This document shows, in pieces, positions 6,793 through 14,615 of a stretch of DNA of 17,694 nt; position 1 is the stretch's first letter, and each line of letters starts with the position of its first letter. The notes under the pieces were generated by a model. The model made no database searches. It was not told where the DNA came from and worked only from the letters and a program-made list of their open reading frames with translations. The DNA comes from an uncultured Eubacteriales bacterium (GTDB taxonomy: Bacteria; Bacillota; Clostridia; Oscillospirales; Oscillospiraceae), in assembly GCA_902496595.1 (NCBI GenBank), contig CABVBV010000028.1:1-17694 (forward strand), read 5' to 3'. A program made the position numbers and the translations under genes.

Positions 6793-7953
6793 CTATTCCT
6801 CCACTTTCATAAGCCGCATCACGTTGACGCCCGTTATCCGCACTATCGCTATCGCCGTGCCGAGCAGGAACACCAAAAGCAGCAGCAGCGCCTGCACCAG
6901 CGGACCCGTACCCACAGAGAGGCTCGCCGGGATGACGATGCCGAGCCCGAGCAGCCAGCCGGCTGCCGTCGGCACGGCGTATTCCTCAAAGGTCCACCTG
7001 AATACCTGCCCGCGCTTCATGCCGAGGCAGCGCATGACCGCGAACTCCTTTATCCTCCGCCGCGCGCTCAGGTAGCCCGAGAGGAAGCCTATGGCCGCCA
7101 TGACCGCCAGCAGCAGCGGCGTCAGCAGCCGCAGCAGCCTTATGCCGCTCATGAGCTCGTCCCGGGACCTTATATAGGCCTCGTCCTGAATTATGACGCC
7201 GTAGCTTATGCCGTCGTTCACATTTTCCGGCGCGGGCTCGACGAAATATTTGAATATCTCCGCCCGGCTCTCCTCCAGCAGGCTGTTGTCCGCGATGTCG
7301 AAGGAGCAGGAGTCCGTGGGAAAGACCTCGCTGTCCTCGCCGCGGAGCATGAAGAAGGGCACATAGAGCGTATTCTCCGGGCCGCCTCGCACCCAGCCTA
7401 TGACCTGGAGGGAAAACTCGCCGCCAAGCGTGTCGACACATTCGACCCGGAACTCGCCTGCCTCGTCCGGCTCGACAAAGCCCTCAGGCGCAAGGCAGAG
7501 CCGCTCGCTCGTTCCCAGGGCGCTCTCGTCCCAGCCGTCGAGGAACTCGACCGTCACGCCCTCAAGCGCCGAGAGCGCGGGGTCCGAGTCCAGGCTCAGG
7601 ATGCGCACTCCCCGGCAATTGACAGGATATGTGAGATCAAGACCCGCCTTGGCGCGGACGTTCTTCACATAGCTGCCGAGCATGCAGCCCACGTCCTCCC
7701 GCCTGCCGGTGAGCTTCTCCACCTCGGCGGAGTACATATTCAGCCTGTCCTGCGACATTCCCTTGGCGTCCGTGACGACGCAGTGCACCAGCGTGTCGCG
7801 CACAACTTCGTCGAGCGCGGACTCCTGCCTTGCCGTGAACCAGGCCAGCGCCGACGAGAGGGCTATGCCGCTGAACACCACCAGCGCCAAAAGCAGGCTT
7901 ATGCCCCTCCTGCGTATGAGCGAGCGCAGGGCGAGGCCGTGCATTGCGGACAT
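6793..7953 (-). CDS. FtsX/MacB-type ABC permease, short subunit
   Basis: Membrane subunit of 386 aa with the MacB/FtsX layout: one N-terminal membrane helix (about 18-40), an extracytoplasmic domain of about 235 residues rich in Glu and Asp, then three helices near 276-296, 326-346 and 352-371. The cytoplasmic loop ARRRIKEFAVMRCLGMKRGQ (297-316) is the typical FtsX signature that contacts the ATPase. SD GAGGTG on the minus strand sits in the stop region of the preceding permease, and the two genes are 4 nt apart. Two unequal permeases next to one ATPase point to a heterodimeric exporter or extractor. The substrate cannot be told, and no immunity or peptide-precursor gene is obvious nearby. 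Confidence 0.9.
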   Translation of the reverse strand: MSAMHGLALRSLIRRRGISLLLALVVFSGIALSSALAWFTARQESALDEVVRDTLVHCVVTDAKGMSQDRLNMYSAEVEKLTGRREDVGCMLGSYVKNVRAKAGLDLTYPVNCRGVRILSLDSDPALSALEGVTVEFLDGWDESALGTSERLCLAPEGFVEPDEAGEFRVECVDTLGGEFSLQVIGWVRGGPENTLYVPFFMLRGEDSEVFPTDSCSFDIADNSLLEESRAEIFKYFVEPAPENVNDGISYGVIIQDEAYIRSRDELMSGIRLLRLLTPLLLAVMAAIGFLSGYLSARRRIKEFAVMRCLGMKRGQVFRWTFEEYAVPTAAGWLLGLGIVIPASLSVGTGPLVQALLLLLVFLLGTAIAIVRITGVNVMRLMKVEE

Positions 7954-7957
7954 CGCG

Positions 7958-10030
7958 TCACCTCTTTTCCGTCATGAGCGGGCGCTTTGAGACCCGCCTT
8001 GAGCAGGCAAGGCCGCAGAGCGCGAGTATCACAAACTGCGCGAGGGCGCAGATGAGCAGCATGGCAAAGCTCAGGCGGATGTTCTCCGAGAGTATGGCCC
8101 GTGTCAGGTCGCCGAAGGCCAGCGCCGCAGCCGCAGCGCCGAGTATGACCGAAATGAGCGCCGCCGGGATGAGGAAAAACTGCATCTCGCGGAACACGGC
8201 CCTGTCCGACTGCCCCAACAGCCGCATGGCTCTGGCCGTACCGCCCATCCTGTGCATGGCAAGCGCCATATACAGGGCCAGCACCAGCACAAAGACCGCG
8301 GAGCTGAGCACGAGCAGCCGCGTCGAGTTCTGCGTCAGCGCCTCTATGGAGGTCTCCAGCGCCGAGTATTGCTGGTCGAAGCAGATGAAGCTGTCGGTCA
8401 TGCCCTGCGCGGCCATGTATTCCAGGAACGCCTCCGACGCACCGTTTTCCAGCTCGAGCGCGTTGAGGAAGGTGGCGTAATCGCTCTCATACTGCTCCGC
8501 GTCCGGCACGGAGGCCTTGGGCACGAATATGGTCTCGGCGGTGAAGCTCTGCTGCCCCGGCGTCCACTCCGGCGCGGTGTAGATGCCGACGATCTCGTAC
8601 TCTTGCGCAAAGCCTGTGCGGTTTTCCGGCGTCATCACCAGGGTGCGGCTCGTCAGCTCCGTGATGGTGCCGCCCGTTGAAAACATAGAGTATTCCGACT
8701 GCGCCGAGCCCGTATCGTAGAAGTCCAGGCCCAGCCTGTCTCCGGGCGCAAGGCCGTTATACGCGGCAAATTCCGCGCTCACGAGGCAGACTGCGGCGCC
8801 GGATTCATACTCCTCGGGCTCAAAGGCCCGGCCCTCCAGGATGGACGCCGTGCCGGAGTTGAAGTTGTAGAGCGTGTAGAGGTTGTCAGTCAGCACCACC
8901 GCGGCGGAGTTTATGTTAGTCTCCACCCAGGGGATGATCTCCTCGCGCCAGACCCTGCCCTCGTCCGAGGCCAGGAAGGCGCCAACGTCGCCCTCATACT
9001 CCGCGTAGAACGGCAGCTGGCCGTCTGCGGCGCAGTAGTAGACATTGTAGTATCCCTCGTGCTGCTCTGTCATCTGCTCCAGCCGCAGATTATCCGCTCC
9101 GGCGAGGATGGGGTTGCCCTCATCCGCAGTCTCCTGCGCGCCGGAGACGCCGTCGAACATTTTGGGGCTGAAGTAGAAGTAGCGCGGCAGGCCGTCGCTG
9201 TCCACGCTGCGGACTTCGGTGCTAACAAGCTCTCCGTTTTCATCCTCGAGGTATTCGACCCGGCTTTCAACTCTGAGGTCGCTGAAAAAGCCTCGGACGA
9301 TGTAGGTCTTTCCCTCCTCGAGCACGAAGGTTCCGTCCTCTCTGCACAGACTCTTGCCGTAAAGGGGGAACACCGTGAGCGTACAGCCGACAAGCGCCTC
9401 CGGCGAATAGCTCTCTGAAATTGCGATGCAGTCGAGCACCTCGAGTTCGGCGCTGTAGTCCTTCTGGCCGTTGCCTATCCTGTTCCCGGAAACGCCGCCC
9501 TCTATTCCTATGTCTGTCACCTCGCCGCAGCGCACTGCGAGGACGCAGAAATTGTGGTTCCACTCGTCGAAGCCGAGGTTGAAGTTGAGCCTGTCCACGC
9601 TGCCCGAGGCGAGCGGCGCAGCGCCCGAGAGCTCCGCCCGCATTGCGGCGCCGGAGCAGCTGCTCACCACCTGCGGCGCACTGCGTGCGGCGTCCATTAT
9701 TACGCCCGCGGGGTAGACAGTGCGGAGCACTTCATCCGTCTCAGGATCAAGGTAGCTGACGCTTCCGTCCTCATTATACTCGAGATGTGTTTTTCCTCTG
9801 ATGCCGCCGTTTTCGTCCGTGATGTACTCCATGGCGCCGGTGTTGGGGTTCGACGGGGCGCCTACGGGCACGGCGATGGTCGTGTACGAGCCCTCGATGC
9901 TACGCACCTGCCGCATAGCGCTCTCCCAGGCCCCGAAGCCAAGGCACGAAAAGGCCGAGGCGAGAACCAAAATGACCGCCAGCAGTATGAACACGGGCTC
10001 GCGTTTTGCCTTTTTCAAGAAAATGTGCAT
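7958..10030 (-). CDS. FtsX/MacB-type ABC permease, long subunit
   Basis: Membrane subunit of 690 aa from ATG 10,030. An upstream in-frame ATG would add 19 residues, but GGAGGCGAGG precedes the chosen start. One membrane helix lies at about 13-35. A very large extracytoplasmic region (about 36-570) follows, carrying two MacB-like stretches, one of them the SFTAETIFVPKASVPDAEQY block. Three helices close the protein at about 572-592, 617-640 and 655-676, with the FtsX-type loop HRMGGTARAMRLLGQSDRAV between the first two. It is the first gene of the operon, read from the promoter at 10,109-10,137, and pairs with the 386-aa permease. The outer domain is far larger than MacB's and is the likely substrate-facing part. 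Confidence 0.9.
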   Translation of the reverse strand: MHIFLKKAKREPVFILLAVILVLASAFSCLGFGAWESAMRQVRSIEGSYTTIAVPVGAPSNPNTGAMEYITDENGGIRGKTHLEYNEDGSVSYLDPETDEVLRTVYPAGVIMDAARSAPQVVSSCSGAAMRAELSGAAPLASGSVDRLNFNLGFDEWNHNFCVLAVRCGEVTDIGIEGGVSGNRIGNGQKDYSAELEVLDCIAISESYSPEALVGCTLTVFPLYGKSLCREDGTFVLEEGKTYIVRGFFSDLRVESRVEYLEDENGELVSTEVRSVDSDGLPRYFYFSPKMFDGVSGAQETADEGNPILAGADNLRLEQMTEQHEGYYNVYYCAADGQLPFYAEYEGDVGAFLASDEGRVWREEIIPWVETNINSAAVVLTDNLYTLYNFNSGTASILEGRAFEPEEYESGAAVCLVSAEFAAYNGLAPGDRLGLDFYDTGSAQSEYSMFSTGGTITELTSRTLVMTPENRTGFAQEYEIVGIYTAPEWTPGQQSFTAETIFVPKASVPDAEQYESDYATFLNALELENGASEAFLEYMAAQGMTDSFICFDQQYSALETSIEALTQNSTRLLVLSSAVFVLVLALYMALAMHRMGGTARAMRLLGQSDRAVFREMQFFLIPAALISVILGAAAAALAFGDLTRAILSENIRLSFAMLLICALAQFVILALCGLACSRRVSKRPLMTEKR

Positions 10031-10053
10031 GGCCTCGCCTCCATATTCCAACA

Positions 10054-10085
10054 GCCGCGCCTTCAACGAAACTAGAAGGCGCGGC
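10054..10085. other. 11-bp GC-rich hairpin in the leader of the exporter operon
   Basis: GCCGCGCCTTC (10,054-10,064) and GAAGGCGCGGC (10,075-10,085) form a perfect 11-bp stem with a 10-nt loop. In the minus-strand transcript starting near 10,102 it lies between the promoter and the SD. On the plus strand it is followed by AATTTTTATATG and would resemble a terminator, but no plus-strand gene is visible upstream. It may act as a 5' stabiliser, an attenuator, or a block to antisense transcription. Confidence 0.75.
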
Positions 10086-10108
10086 AATTTTTATATGTCT
10101 ACGATAAT

Positions 10109-10137
10109 ATTATACAGGAAGCCACCTGCATTGTCCA
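10109..10137 (-). promoter_or_regulatory. Strong sigma-A-like promoter of the MacB-type operon
   Basis: On the minus strand TGGACA (10,132-10,137) and a perfect TATAAT (10,109-10,114) are separated by exactly 17 bp. The -10 box contains the stop codon of the cysteine-rich gene, so the promoter is embedded in that gene's 3' end. The predicted start is near 10,102, leaving a leader of about 70 nt that includes the hairpin. Confidence 0.78.
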
Positions 10138-10508
10138 GGCTCATGTGGCGCTCCGGGGCATATAATATGCTCGGTCATAGTTCCGCCGCCGCAGTTTATG
10201 CAATGGTATACTATGGTTTGCCGCTGCCCGTTACACGTTGCACTGAACTTAACAAAATTATGGCTTTCGTAGCTGTGAGCGACCTGCTCCCATATATTTT
10301 CATGACAATTCCCGCAGTAGTATACGTCATATGTGTATACATGATGGAGATTGTTGTCATACTCTTGGTATTCCACTACATTTTCATCGATAAGTGTCTT
10401 GTTTGCATGGTCGCACTCATATGCTGAGGCATTTGCCAAAAGTATTGAGGCAACGAGTATTACAATAAGCACAAGGGGAGCAGTTTTGTTTAAAGTTTTT
10501 TTCTTCAT
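10110..10508 (-). CDS. Secreted cysteine-rich small protein with two CxxC pairs
   Basis: A 132-aa exported protein of unknown function. The signal peptide has a Lys-rich start (KKK, K8), a hydrophobic core at 11-25 and an ANASA cleavage region near 26-29. The mature part of about 103 residues holds eight Cys (32, 65, 68, 92, 103, 106, 117, 127). These include two spaced CxxC units in similar settings, YYCGNCHEN (63-71) and YHCINCGGG (101-109), and many His and Tyr. This suggests a repeated zinc-ribbon-like or disulfide-bonded fold. SD AAAGGAG precedes the ATG by 8 nt. The DNA is less GC-rich than the exporter genes downstream. It is co-oriented with the exporter and could be co-transcribed with it, but the exporter also has its own promoter. 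Confidence 0.8.
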   Translation of the reverse strand: MKKKTLNKTAPLVLIVILVASILLANASAYECDHANKTLIDENVVEYQEYDNNLHHVYTYDVYYCGNCHENIWEQVAHSYESHNFVKFSATCNGQRQTIVYHCINCGGGTMTEHIICPGAPHEPGQCRWLPV

Positions 10509-10737
10509 TTATGTGCTCCTTTCTTTTTCAGTAGGCTGGATAGGCCGACTTCACATATGAGCAGTCATAAGCACCACCTCTTTATGCAGCAGAACGGATA
10601 TTGATACCATATTTATATGAGTTGCTTTCTTCACCGTTTATTAATTCACTACATATCAAAAATGAAGAATTTGCTTATTAAATCCTTGCAATAATGGTTT
10701 TGAATTGGCTTCAATCATTAAGACGCTTATGCTGCAG

Positions 10738-10783
10738 AAAGTGCAACAGGGCCGAAAAGCATTTCAACCCTGTTGCACTTTTT
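10738..10783 (+). terminator. Rho-independent terminator facing the sigma gene
   Basis: A perfect 14-bp stem, AAAGTGCAACAGGG (10,738-10,751) with CCCTGTTGCACTTT (10,768-10,781), has a 16-nt loop and a TTTTT run on the plus strand. No plus-strand gene is visible upstream for several kilobases, so its transcript is unknown. It would insulate the sigma operon from read-through. Confidence 0.72.
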
Positions 10784-10827
10784 ACTTAGATTATCCAGTA
10801 TCAATCGTACACATCCGCAATTAAATC

Positions 10828-10836
10828 TGATATAAT
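10828..10836 (+). promoter_or_regulatory. Extended -10 promoter candidate for the sigma/anti-sigma operon
   Basis: TGATATAAT is a perfect TGnTATAAT extended -10. No good -35 lies 16-18 bp upstream, which is tolerated for extended -10 promoters. Transcription would begin near 10,843, giving a leader of about 165 nt before the ATG at 11,007. It lies just after the terminator. Confidence 0.45.
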
Positions 10837-11006
10837 ACATCGTAGATGGATTTTTCAGCATTGATAATGTTTGCTTTGCCTGTTGAATAACAAAAAGAGC
10901 TGTATGCTGATGTTGCATTTTGGCTGATAGTTCGTCTTTTTTAAGAAGTATAGTATATAACAAACTACTAGAATTAGAACGTAATGACTCAGGGTGGTGG
11001 GAAATA

Positions 11007-11579
11007 ATGCTTTGCCTAATGGCAATGTGTGATGGTGAGGACAGCCTGCAATTTTTTACCGAACTCTATATGCGCTATAAGCCGGTTTTGTTCAGGGAGG
11101 CTTCAAAATTTACCGACGACTTCAACATCGTTGAGGATCTGATCCACGACTCCTTTGTAAAGCTGATTGAAAAAGAGGACCTGCTCCGGACGTTTAATGG
11201 TTGCACTTTGAGGACATATATCGTCTATACTGTTAGAAATACATCTATCAGTTTCATACGCAAAAAGGCCAGGGAGAGCGGTCGGCTGATAAGCATGGAC
11301 GAAAGCTATGAAGCCGCTTGCGTCACTGATAATGCACCACTGCCGGAAGAGGTGGTTATAATGGACGAAAAGAAGAGGGATTTTTTGAAGGTATGGGATA
11401 CCCTGCCCGATGATACGCGAGAGCTGCTGGCGGGCAAGTACATACTCCACATGAGCGACGCGGAGCTGGCCGAAGAGTTCGGCTGCAGCCCCGACAGCAT
11501 TCGAATGAAACTGACCCGCGCCAGGCGCAAAGCGCTTGAAATGATGAAGGAAGGGGGTTTTTGCTTTGACCCGGCATGA
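11007..11579 (+). CDS. ECF-type RNA polymerase sigma factor
   Basis: Cytoplasmic sigma-70-family factor of 190 aa from ATG 11,007. The frame is open 29 codons further up, but MLCLMAMCDGEDSLQFF is the usual N-terminus of this Clostridia subgroup. Region 2 spans about 17-90: FTELYMRYKPVLFREA, then VEDLIHDSFVKLIEK, then TYIVYTVRNTSISFIRKK for -10 recognition. Region 4 spans about 125-180, with the helix-turn-helix DAELAEEFGCSPDSIRMKL followed by the basic RARRKAL for -35 recognition. The SD is weak (GGTGGTGGG). The stop overlaps the start of the anti-sigma-like gene by 14 bases, which implies coupled translation. Such pairs usually answer envelope stress and may drive the lipoprotein/ABC genes downstream. 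Confidence 0.9.
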   Translation: MLCLMAMCDGEDSLQFFTELYMRYKPVLFREASKFTDDFNIVEDLIHDSFVKLIEKEDLLRTFNGCTLRTYIVYTVRNTSISFIRKKARESGRLISMDESYEAACVTDNAPLPEEVVIMDEKKRDFLKVWDTLPDDTRELLAGKYILHMSDAELAEEFGCSPDSIRMKLTRARRKALEMMKEGGFCFDPA

Positions 11580-12327
11580 ACAGCTTGTTGAAAACTATGA
11601 AAACGCCCTCTTTGAGCTGCTCATGGACGGGGTGGCAGAGCGCGAGGGAGAGCAGATTGAAAAGGAAAACGAGCAGTTGAAAAACGATCCTGATCTCGCC
11701 ATTCCTCCGGAGCTGGACAAGCGATGCATGACATCAATTAAGAAAGCCTGCCGCAGGCGCAGGAGCGAACAGTTTGGCAGAAAAGCATACGGCGTTTTGA
11801 GCAAGGTTGCCGTTGTCGTCCTTGTGGTCTTGGTTTTGTTTACTTCGGCCTATGCAGCTTTCCCGTCGGTCCGGACTGGTGTTCTAAACCTGCTTATTGA
11901 AATGTCGGACTTTGCAACTACCATGCGGCTGGAAGATAATATCTCGACGGATTTGATGAGCGGAGGCGAAAAGTCGCTGGGTAAGTATACTTACAGCGGC
12001 ATACCAAATGAATTTACGCTCATGAGTAGTAATGAAACGAGAAAAACATCAAGGGATTATTATGAGAATGGAGTTGGGGAATACATAAGTATTTCCATAG
12101 CTCAGGGGGAAAACTCCCAGCTTAAAGTTAACACCGAGAATGCGGTTTCTGTCAGCGAAATCACCGTCGCCGGCTACACAGGGTTACTTATTGTCAGAGA
12201 AGACGTGACCATTCTGGCTTTGGCAGATACTGATGCCGGTATGTTCATCACGTTGTACTCCGATCGCCTGGGAGCGGCAGGGTTGCTTGAAATAGCAAAG
12301 ACGTTAACTTATTCTGGCGTGACATAA
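11566..12327 (+). CDS. Anti-sigma-factor-like membrane protein with DUF4367-type domain
   Basis: Likely partner and inhibitor of the sigma factor. It starts at TTG 11,566, supported by the strong SD AAGGAAGGGGG (11,547-11,557) inside the sigma gene. Residues 1-72 form a charged cytoplasmic region (ENEQLKNDPDLAIPPELDK, then a basic RRRR patch near 63-66), which would hold the sigma. One membrane helix lies at about 78-99. The outer part (about 105-253) ends in a DUF4367-like beta domain, with GEYISISIAQ, TVAGYTGLLIVRE and GMFITLYSD leading to an EIAKTLTY tail. This architecture is common beside Clostridia ECF sigmas. The N-terminus lacks a clear zinc-finger HxxxCxxC motif, so it is an anti-sigma of another type. 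Confidence 0.82.
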   Translation: MTRHEQLVENYENALFELLMDGVAEREGEQIEKENEQLKNDPDLAIPPELDKRCMTSIKKACRRRRSEQFGRKAYGVLSKVAVVVLVVLVLFTSAYAAFPSVRTGVLNLLIEMSDFATTMRLEDNISTDLMSGGEKSLGKYTYSGIPNEFTLMSSNETRKTSRDYYENGVGEYISISIAQGENSQLKVNTENAVSVSEITVAGYTGLLIVREDVTILALADTDAGMFITLYSDRLGAAGLLEIAKTLTYSGVT

Positions 12328-12443
12328 TCAGGGGACGTCTCAGGGAAAATAGCGGCGCCAAGGATTTGCATTGCAGTGCCTCTATCCCATTTGGCATTAA
12401 GCGCTGCCGTATTCACACATTTGGCAAGAGTATTGCAATCCAC

Positions 12444-12456
12444 GCTCACAGTGAGC
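12444..12456. promoter_or_regulatory. 13-bp palindrome, possible operator
   Basis: GCTCACAGTGAGC is a perfect palindrome around a central A, 37 bp before the GTG of the lipoprotein gene, in the 166-bp gap after the anti-sigma gene. No convincing promoter boxes accompany it. It may be an operator or a chance hairpin. Confidence 0.35.
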
Positions 12457-12493
12457 CTCAAAAACGCATTAGATGGTGTAAGGAGGGCGGCAA

Positions 12494-13738
12494 GTGAGGC
12501 ACAAAGGTTTGGCCATAGCAGTATCAACCGCGATCATTCTCGGGTTTTGCTTTCTTTGCGGCTGCAGCGATGCACCCGAGGAGTCGCCAGGCATTTCTTC
12601 AGAGGTCACGCCAGGCGCAGATATTGACCGCACAGCGCCGCCGGAGGAGAACAGGGCCATGTGCTCGGCGAATATGGGCTGGTGCTCCACAGAAAACGGC
12701 CTCGGCTTCTACATCCCCGGCAGCAAAATGCTCAGCTACTACGACCCGGAATATGGGCAGATGTTCGCCATGTGCTCACAGAGCGGCTGCCACCACACGG
12801 ACGAGAGCTGCGAGGCCTGGATCGGCAATAACGTCGCTTACTTTGCGCCCTACGGCGGGGCCTGGTGGTCTATCTCCAACGAACCCGACGGCAGCGTCGT
12901 CATCCGGCGCATAGACCCCGAGTCACGCCAGCGCGAGGTCGCGGCTGAGTTCGAGTCCACGGGTGAGGTATCATACCGTGCGGGCAACGCCTACATCTCG
13001 CACGGCTATATCTACGGCAGCTTCTATAAAAATACTATGTCCACGGACGGAGTGAGCAGCGAGAGCCTGTTTTTGCGCGTTGACCTCTCAGGCGGCGGGA
13101 CGGAGACGCTCTTTTCCGGCTCCGAGAGCGTGAACTTTGCAGGCTCCGACGGGCAGAGCGTGCTGCTGCTAGTGAGCGGCTACGACGCCGAGCCGCTCAC
13201 CTTCTCGGAATACGCCGAGCAGTTTCCCGAGGGCGACTACGCAGAGTACCTCAACGGCTACGCAACCGAGCACCTGAGCACCGAACTGCGGCTCTACAGC
13301 TTCGACATGGGCGCCTATGAGACGCTCGTTTCGGAGGACATCTGGCTCAGCTCCTCGCTGTTCCTATGCCGCTACGGCGACCTCTCCCTCTACGCCGTGG
13401 GCGACACGCTCTACTGCTACGACTTCGCCGCGGGCGAGAGCCGCGAACTGTGCTCGCACGAGGGGTTGGCGAACTTCTGGGCCATGGACGGCAGGGCCTT
13501 CTACATTTCCAACGCCGGAGCTCTGGAACTCCGGTACTGCGACCTTGCAGGCGGGCCGGAGACGCTTCTGGAAAACGAGGGACGCAGCGCGGCAGACGAC
13601 ATCATAGTCATCTCGCCCTCGGCCGAGTGCGCAGGGTACATCTACGGCATACGCACGTGCGAAGACAGCGTCCACGGCGTCATAAGCAAGGCGGACTACT
13701 ACGCCGAAAACTACGATGCGCTGACAGTAACGGGGTGA
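12494..13738 (+). CDS. Surface lipoprotein with CxxxxCHHxxxxC motif
   Basis: A 414-aa lipoprotein on the outer face of the membrane. GTG 12,494 is chosen because AAGGAGG (12,480-12,486) lies 7 nt upstream. The signal peptide leads to lipobox LCGC with lipidated Cys24. A low-complexity linker (25-55) precedes a motif in which Cys94, Cys99, His100, His101 and Cys106 form C-x4-C-HH-x4-C-EAW. I have seen this motif in Clostridia lipoproteins beside ABC transporters. The rest has repeated short beta strands (GNAYISHGYIYGSFY, LYAVGDTLYCYDF, GRAFYISNAGALELRYCDL), suggesting a beta-propeller. The stop is 4 nt before the ATPase start, so it is co-transcribed with the exporter. Its role is unknown; substrate capture or sensing for the ABC pair is plausible. 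Confidence 0.82.
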   Translation: MRHKGLAIAVSTAIILGFCFLCGCSDAPEESPGISSEVTPGADIDRTAPPEENRAMCSANMGWCSTENGLGFYIPGSKMLSYYDPEYGQMFAMCSQSGCHHTDESCEAWIGNNVAYFAPYGGAWWSISNEPDGSVVIRRIDPESRQREVAAEFESTGEVSYRAGNAYISHGYIYGSFYKNTMSTDGVSSESLFLRVDLSGGGTETLFSGSESVNFAGSDGQSVLLLVSGYDAEPLTFSEYAEQFPEGDYAEYLNGYATEHLSTELRLYSFDMGAYETLVSEDIWLSSSLFLCRYGDLSLYAVGDTLYCYDFAAGESRELCSHEGLANFWAMDGRAFYISNAGALELRYCDLAGGPETLLENEGRSAADDIIVISPSAECAGYIYGIRTCEDSVHGVISKADYYAENYDALTVTG

Positions 13739-13742
13739 GGGC

Positions 13743-14615
13743 ATGGAGCTTTCATTTGATGCGGTAGCCAAGAGCTATGGGGAAAAACGTGCGCTCAAGG
13801 GCGTGAGCTTTGTCCTGCGCGAGGGCATCTATGGCCTGCTGGGGCCGAACGGCGCGGGCAAGAGCACGCTCATGAACATCCTCACCGGGAACCTCGAACC
13901 CGACTCCGGCGAGATACGTCTCGACGGCGAGGATATACGCAAGCTGGGCCGGAGCTTCCGTGCGAGGCTGGGCTATATGCCGCAGCAGCAGACGCTCTAC
14001 CCCGGCTTCTCCTGCGAGAGCTTCCTCTACTACATGGCCTCCCTTCGCGCCATGCCGCAGACGCGGGCGAAGGAGCGGATAGAGCTGCTTTTGGGCCTCC
14101 TCGGACTGCTGGACGTGCGGAAGAAGCCGACGCGGGCGCTCTCCGGGGGCATGAAGCAGCGGCTGCTGCTGGCCCAGGCCATGCTGGACGACCCGGACAT
14201 CCTCGTGCTGGATGAGCCGACGGCGGGCCTCGACCCCAAGCAGCGCATCGCCGTCCGCAACCTCATTGCGGGCGAGGCCCTGCACAAGATCGTGCTGCTC
14301 TCGACCCACGTCGTACCGGACGTGGAGTACGTCGCCCGCGAGCTCATCCTCATCTCCGGCGGCGAGATTCTGGCGCAGGAGACGCCGCAGAAGCTCTGCG
14401 CGGACATTCGCGGCAAGGTCTGGGAGGTCGAGCTGCCGGAGGAGGAGTTGGGCGAGGTCTCAAAGCTCGGGCCGGTCAGCTCCCTGCGACGCAGCGGAGA
14501 GGGTGTGTCGGTGCGGCTCATAAGCTGTACGCGTCCGCCCTTCCCCTGCCGCGAAGCCGAGCCGCTGCTCGAAGACGTCTACCTGCACCGCTTCGGCGAC
14601 GAGGTCGGGCTATGA
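13743..14615 (+). CDS. ABC-2-type exporter ATPase
   Basis: Cytoplasmic ATPase of 290 aa and normal length. Motifs are Walker A GPNGAGKST (34-42), Q-loop near Gln81 in MPQQQ, signature LSGGMKQR (133-140), Walker B ILVLDEPTAGLDP (153-165) and switch His189 in LSTHV. This form is typical of the CcmA/NatA/BcrA branch that works with ABC-2 permeases in export of peptides, antibiotics or lipids. The C-terminal 90 residues form the usual accessory domain. It is flanked by the lipoprotein (4 nt) and the permease, whose ATG overlaps the TGA by four bases (ATGA), so the three are translationally linked. Confidence 0.93.
   Translation: MELSFDAVAKSYGEKRALKGVSFVLREGIYGLLGPNGAGKSTLMNILTGNLEPDSGEIRLDGEDIRKLGRSFRARLGYMPQQQTLYPGFSCESFLYYMASLRAMPQTRAKERIELLLGLLGLLDVRKKPTRALSGGMKQRLLLAQAMLDDPDILVLDEPTAGLDPKQRIAVRNLIAGEALHKIVLLSTHVVPDVEYVARELILISGGEILAQETPQKLCADIRGKVWEVELPEEELGEVSKLGPVSSLRRSGEGVSVRLISCTRPPFPCREAEPLLEDVYLHRFGDEVGL

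Larger units (their letters stand above)
10509..11006. other. AT-rich intergenic region of about 500 bp with regulatory sites
   Basis: I see no supportable protein gene here. It holds a plus-oriented terminator (10,738-10,783) and an extended -10 promoter (10,828-10,836). It also has a five-codon ORF on the minus strand (10,551-10,568) behind a GAGGTGG SD. A 78-codon minus-strand frame (10,727-10,963) spans the terminator and looks fortuitous. Confidence 0.6.

Noticed and set aside
10551..10568. Five-codon ORF (MTAHM) behind GAGGTGG upstream of the cysteine-rich gene
   Set aside because: It could be a leader peptide, but with no codon pattern or attenuator pairing it is too short to support.
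10727..10963. 78-codon minus-strand ORF
   Set aside because: It spans a strong terminator hairpin, the extended -10 and the upstream part of the sigma frame, with no SD and no recognised domain.
12309..12527. 72-codon minus-strand ORF between the anti-sigma and lipoprotein genes
   Set aside because: It overlaps both neighbours in antisense, has no SD, and shows no motif I recognise.
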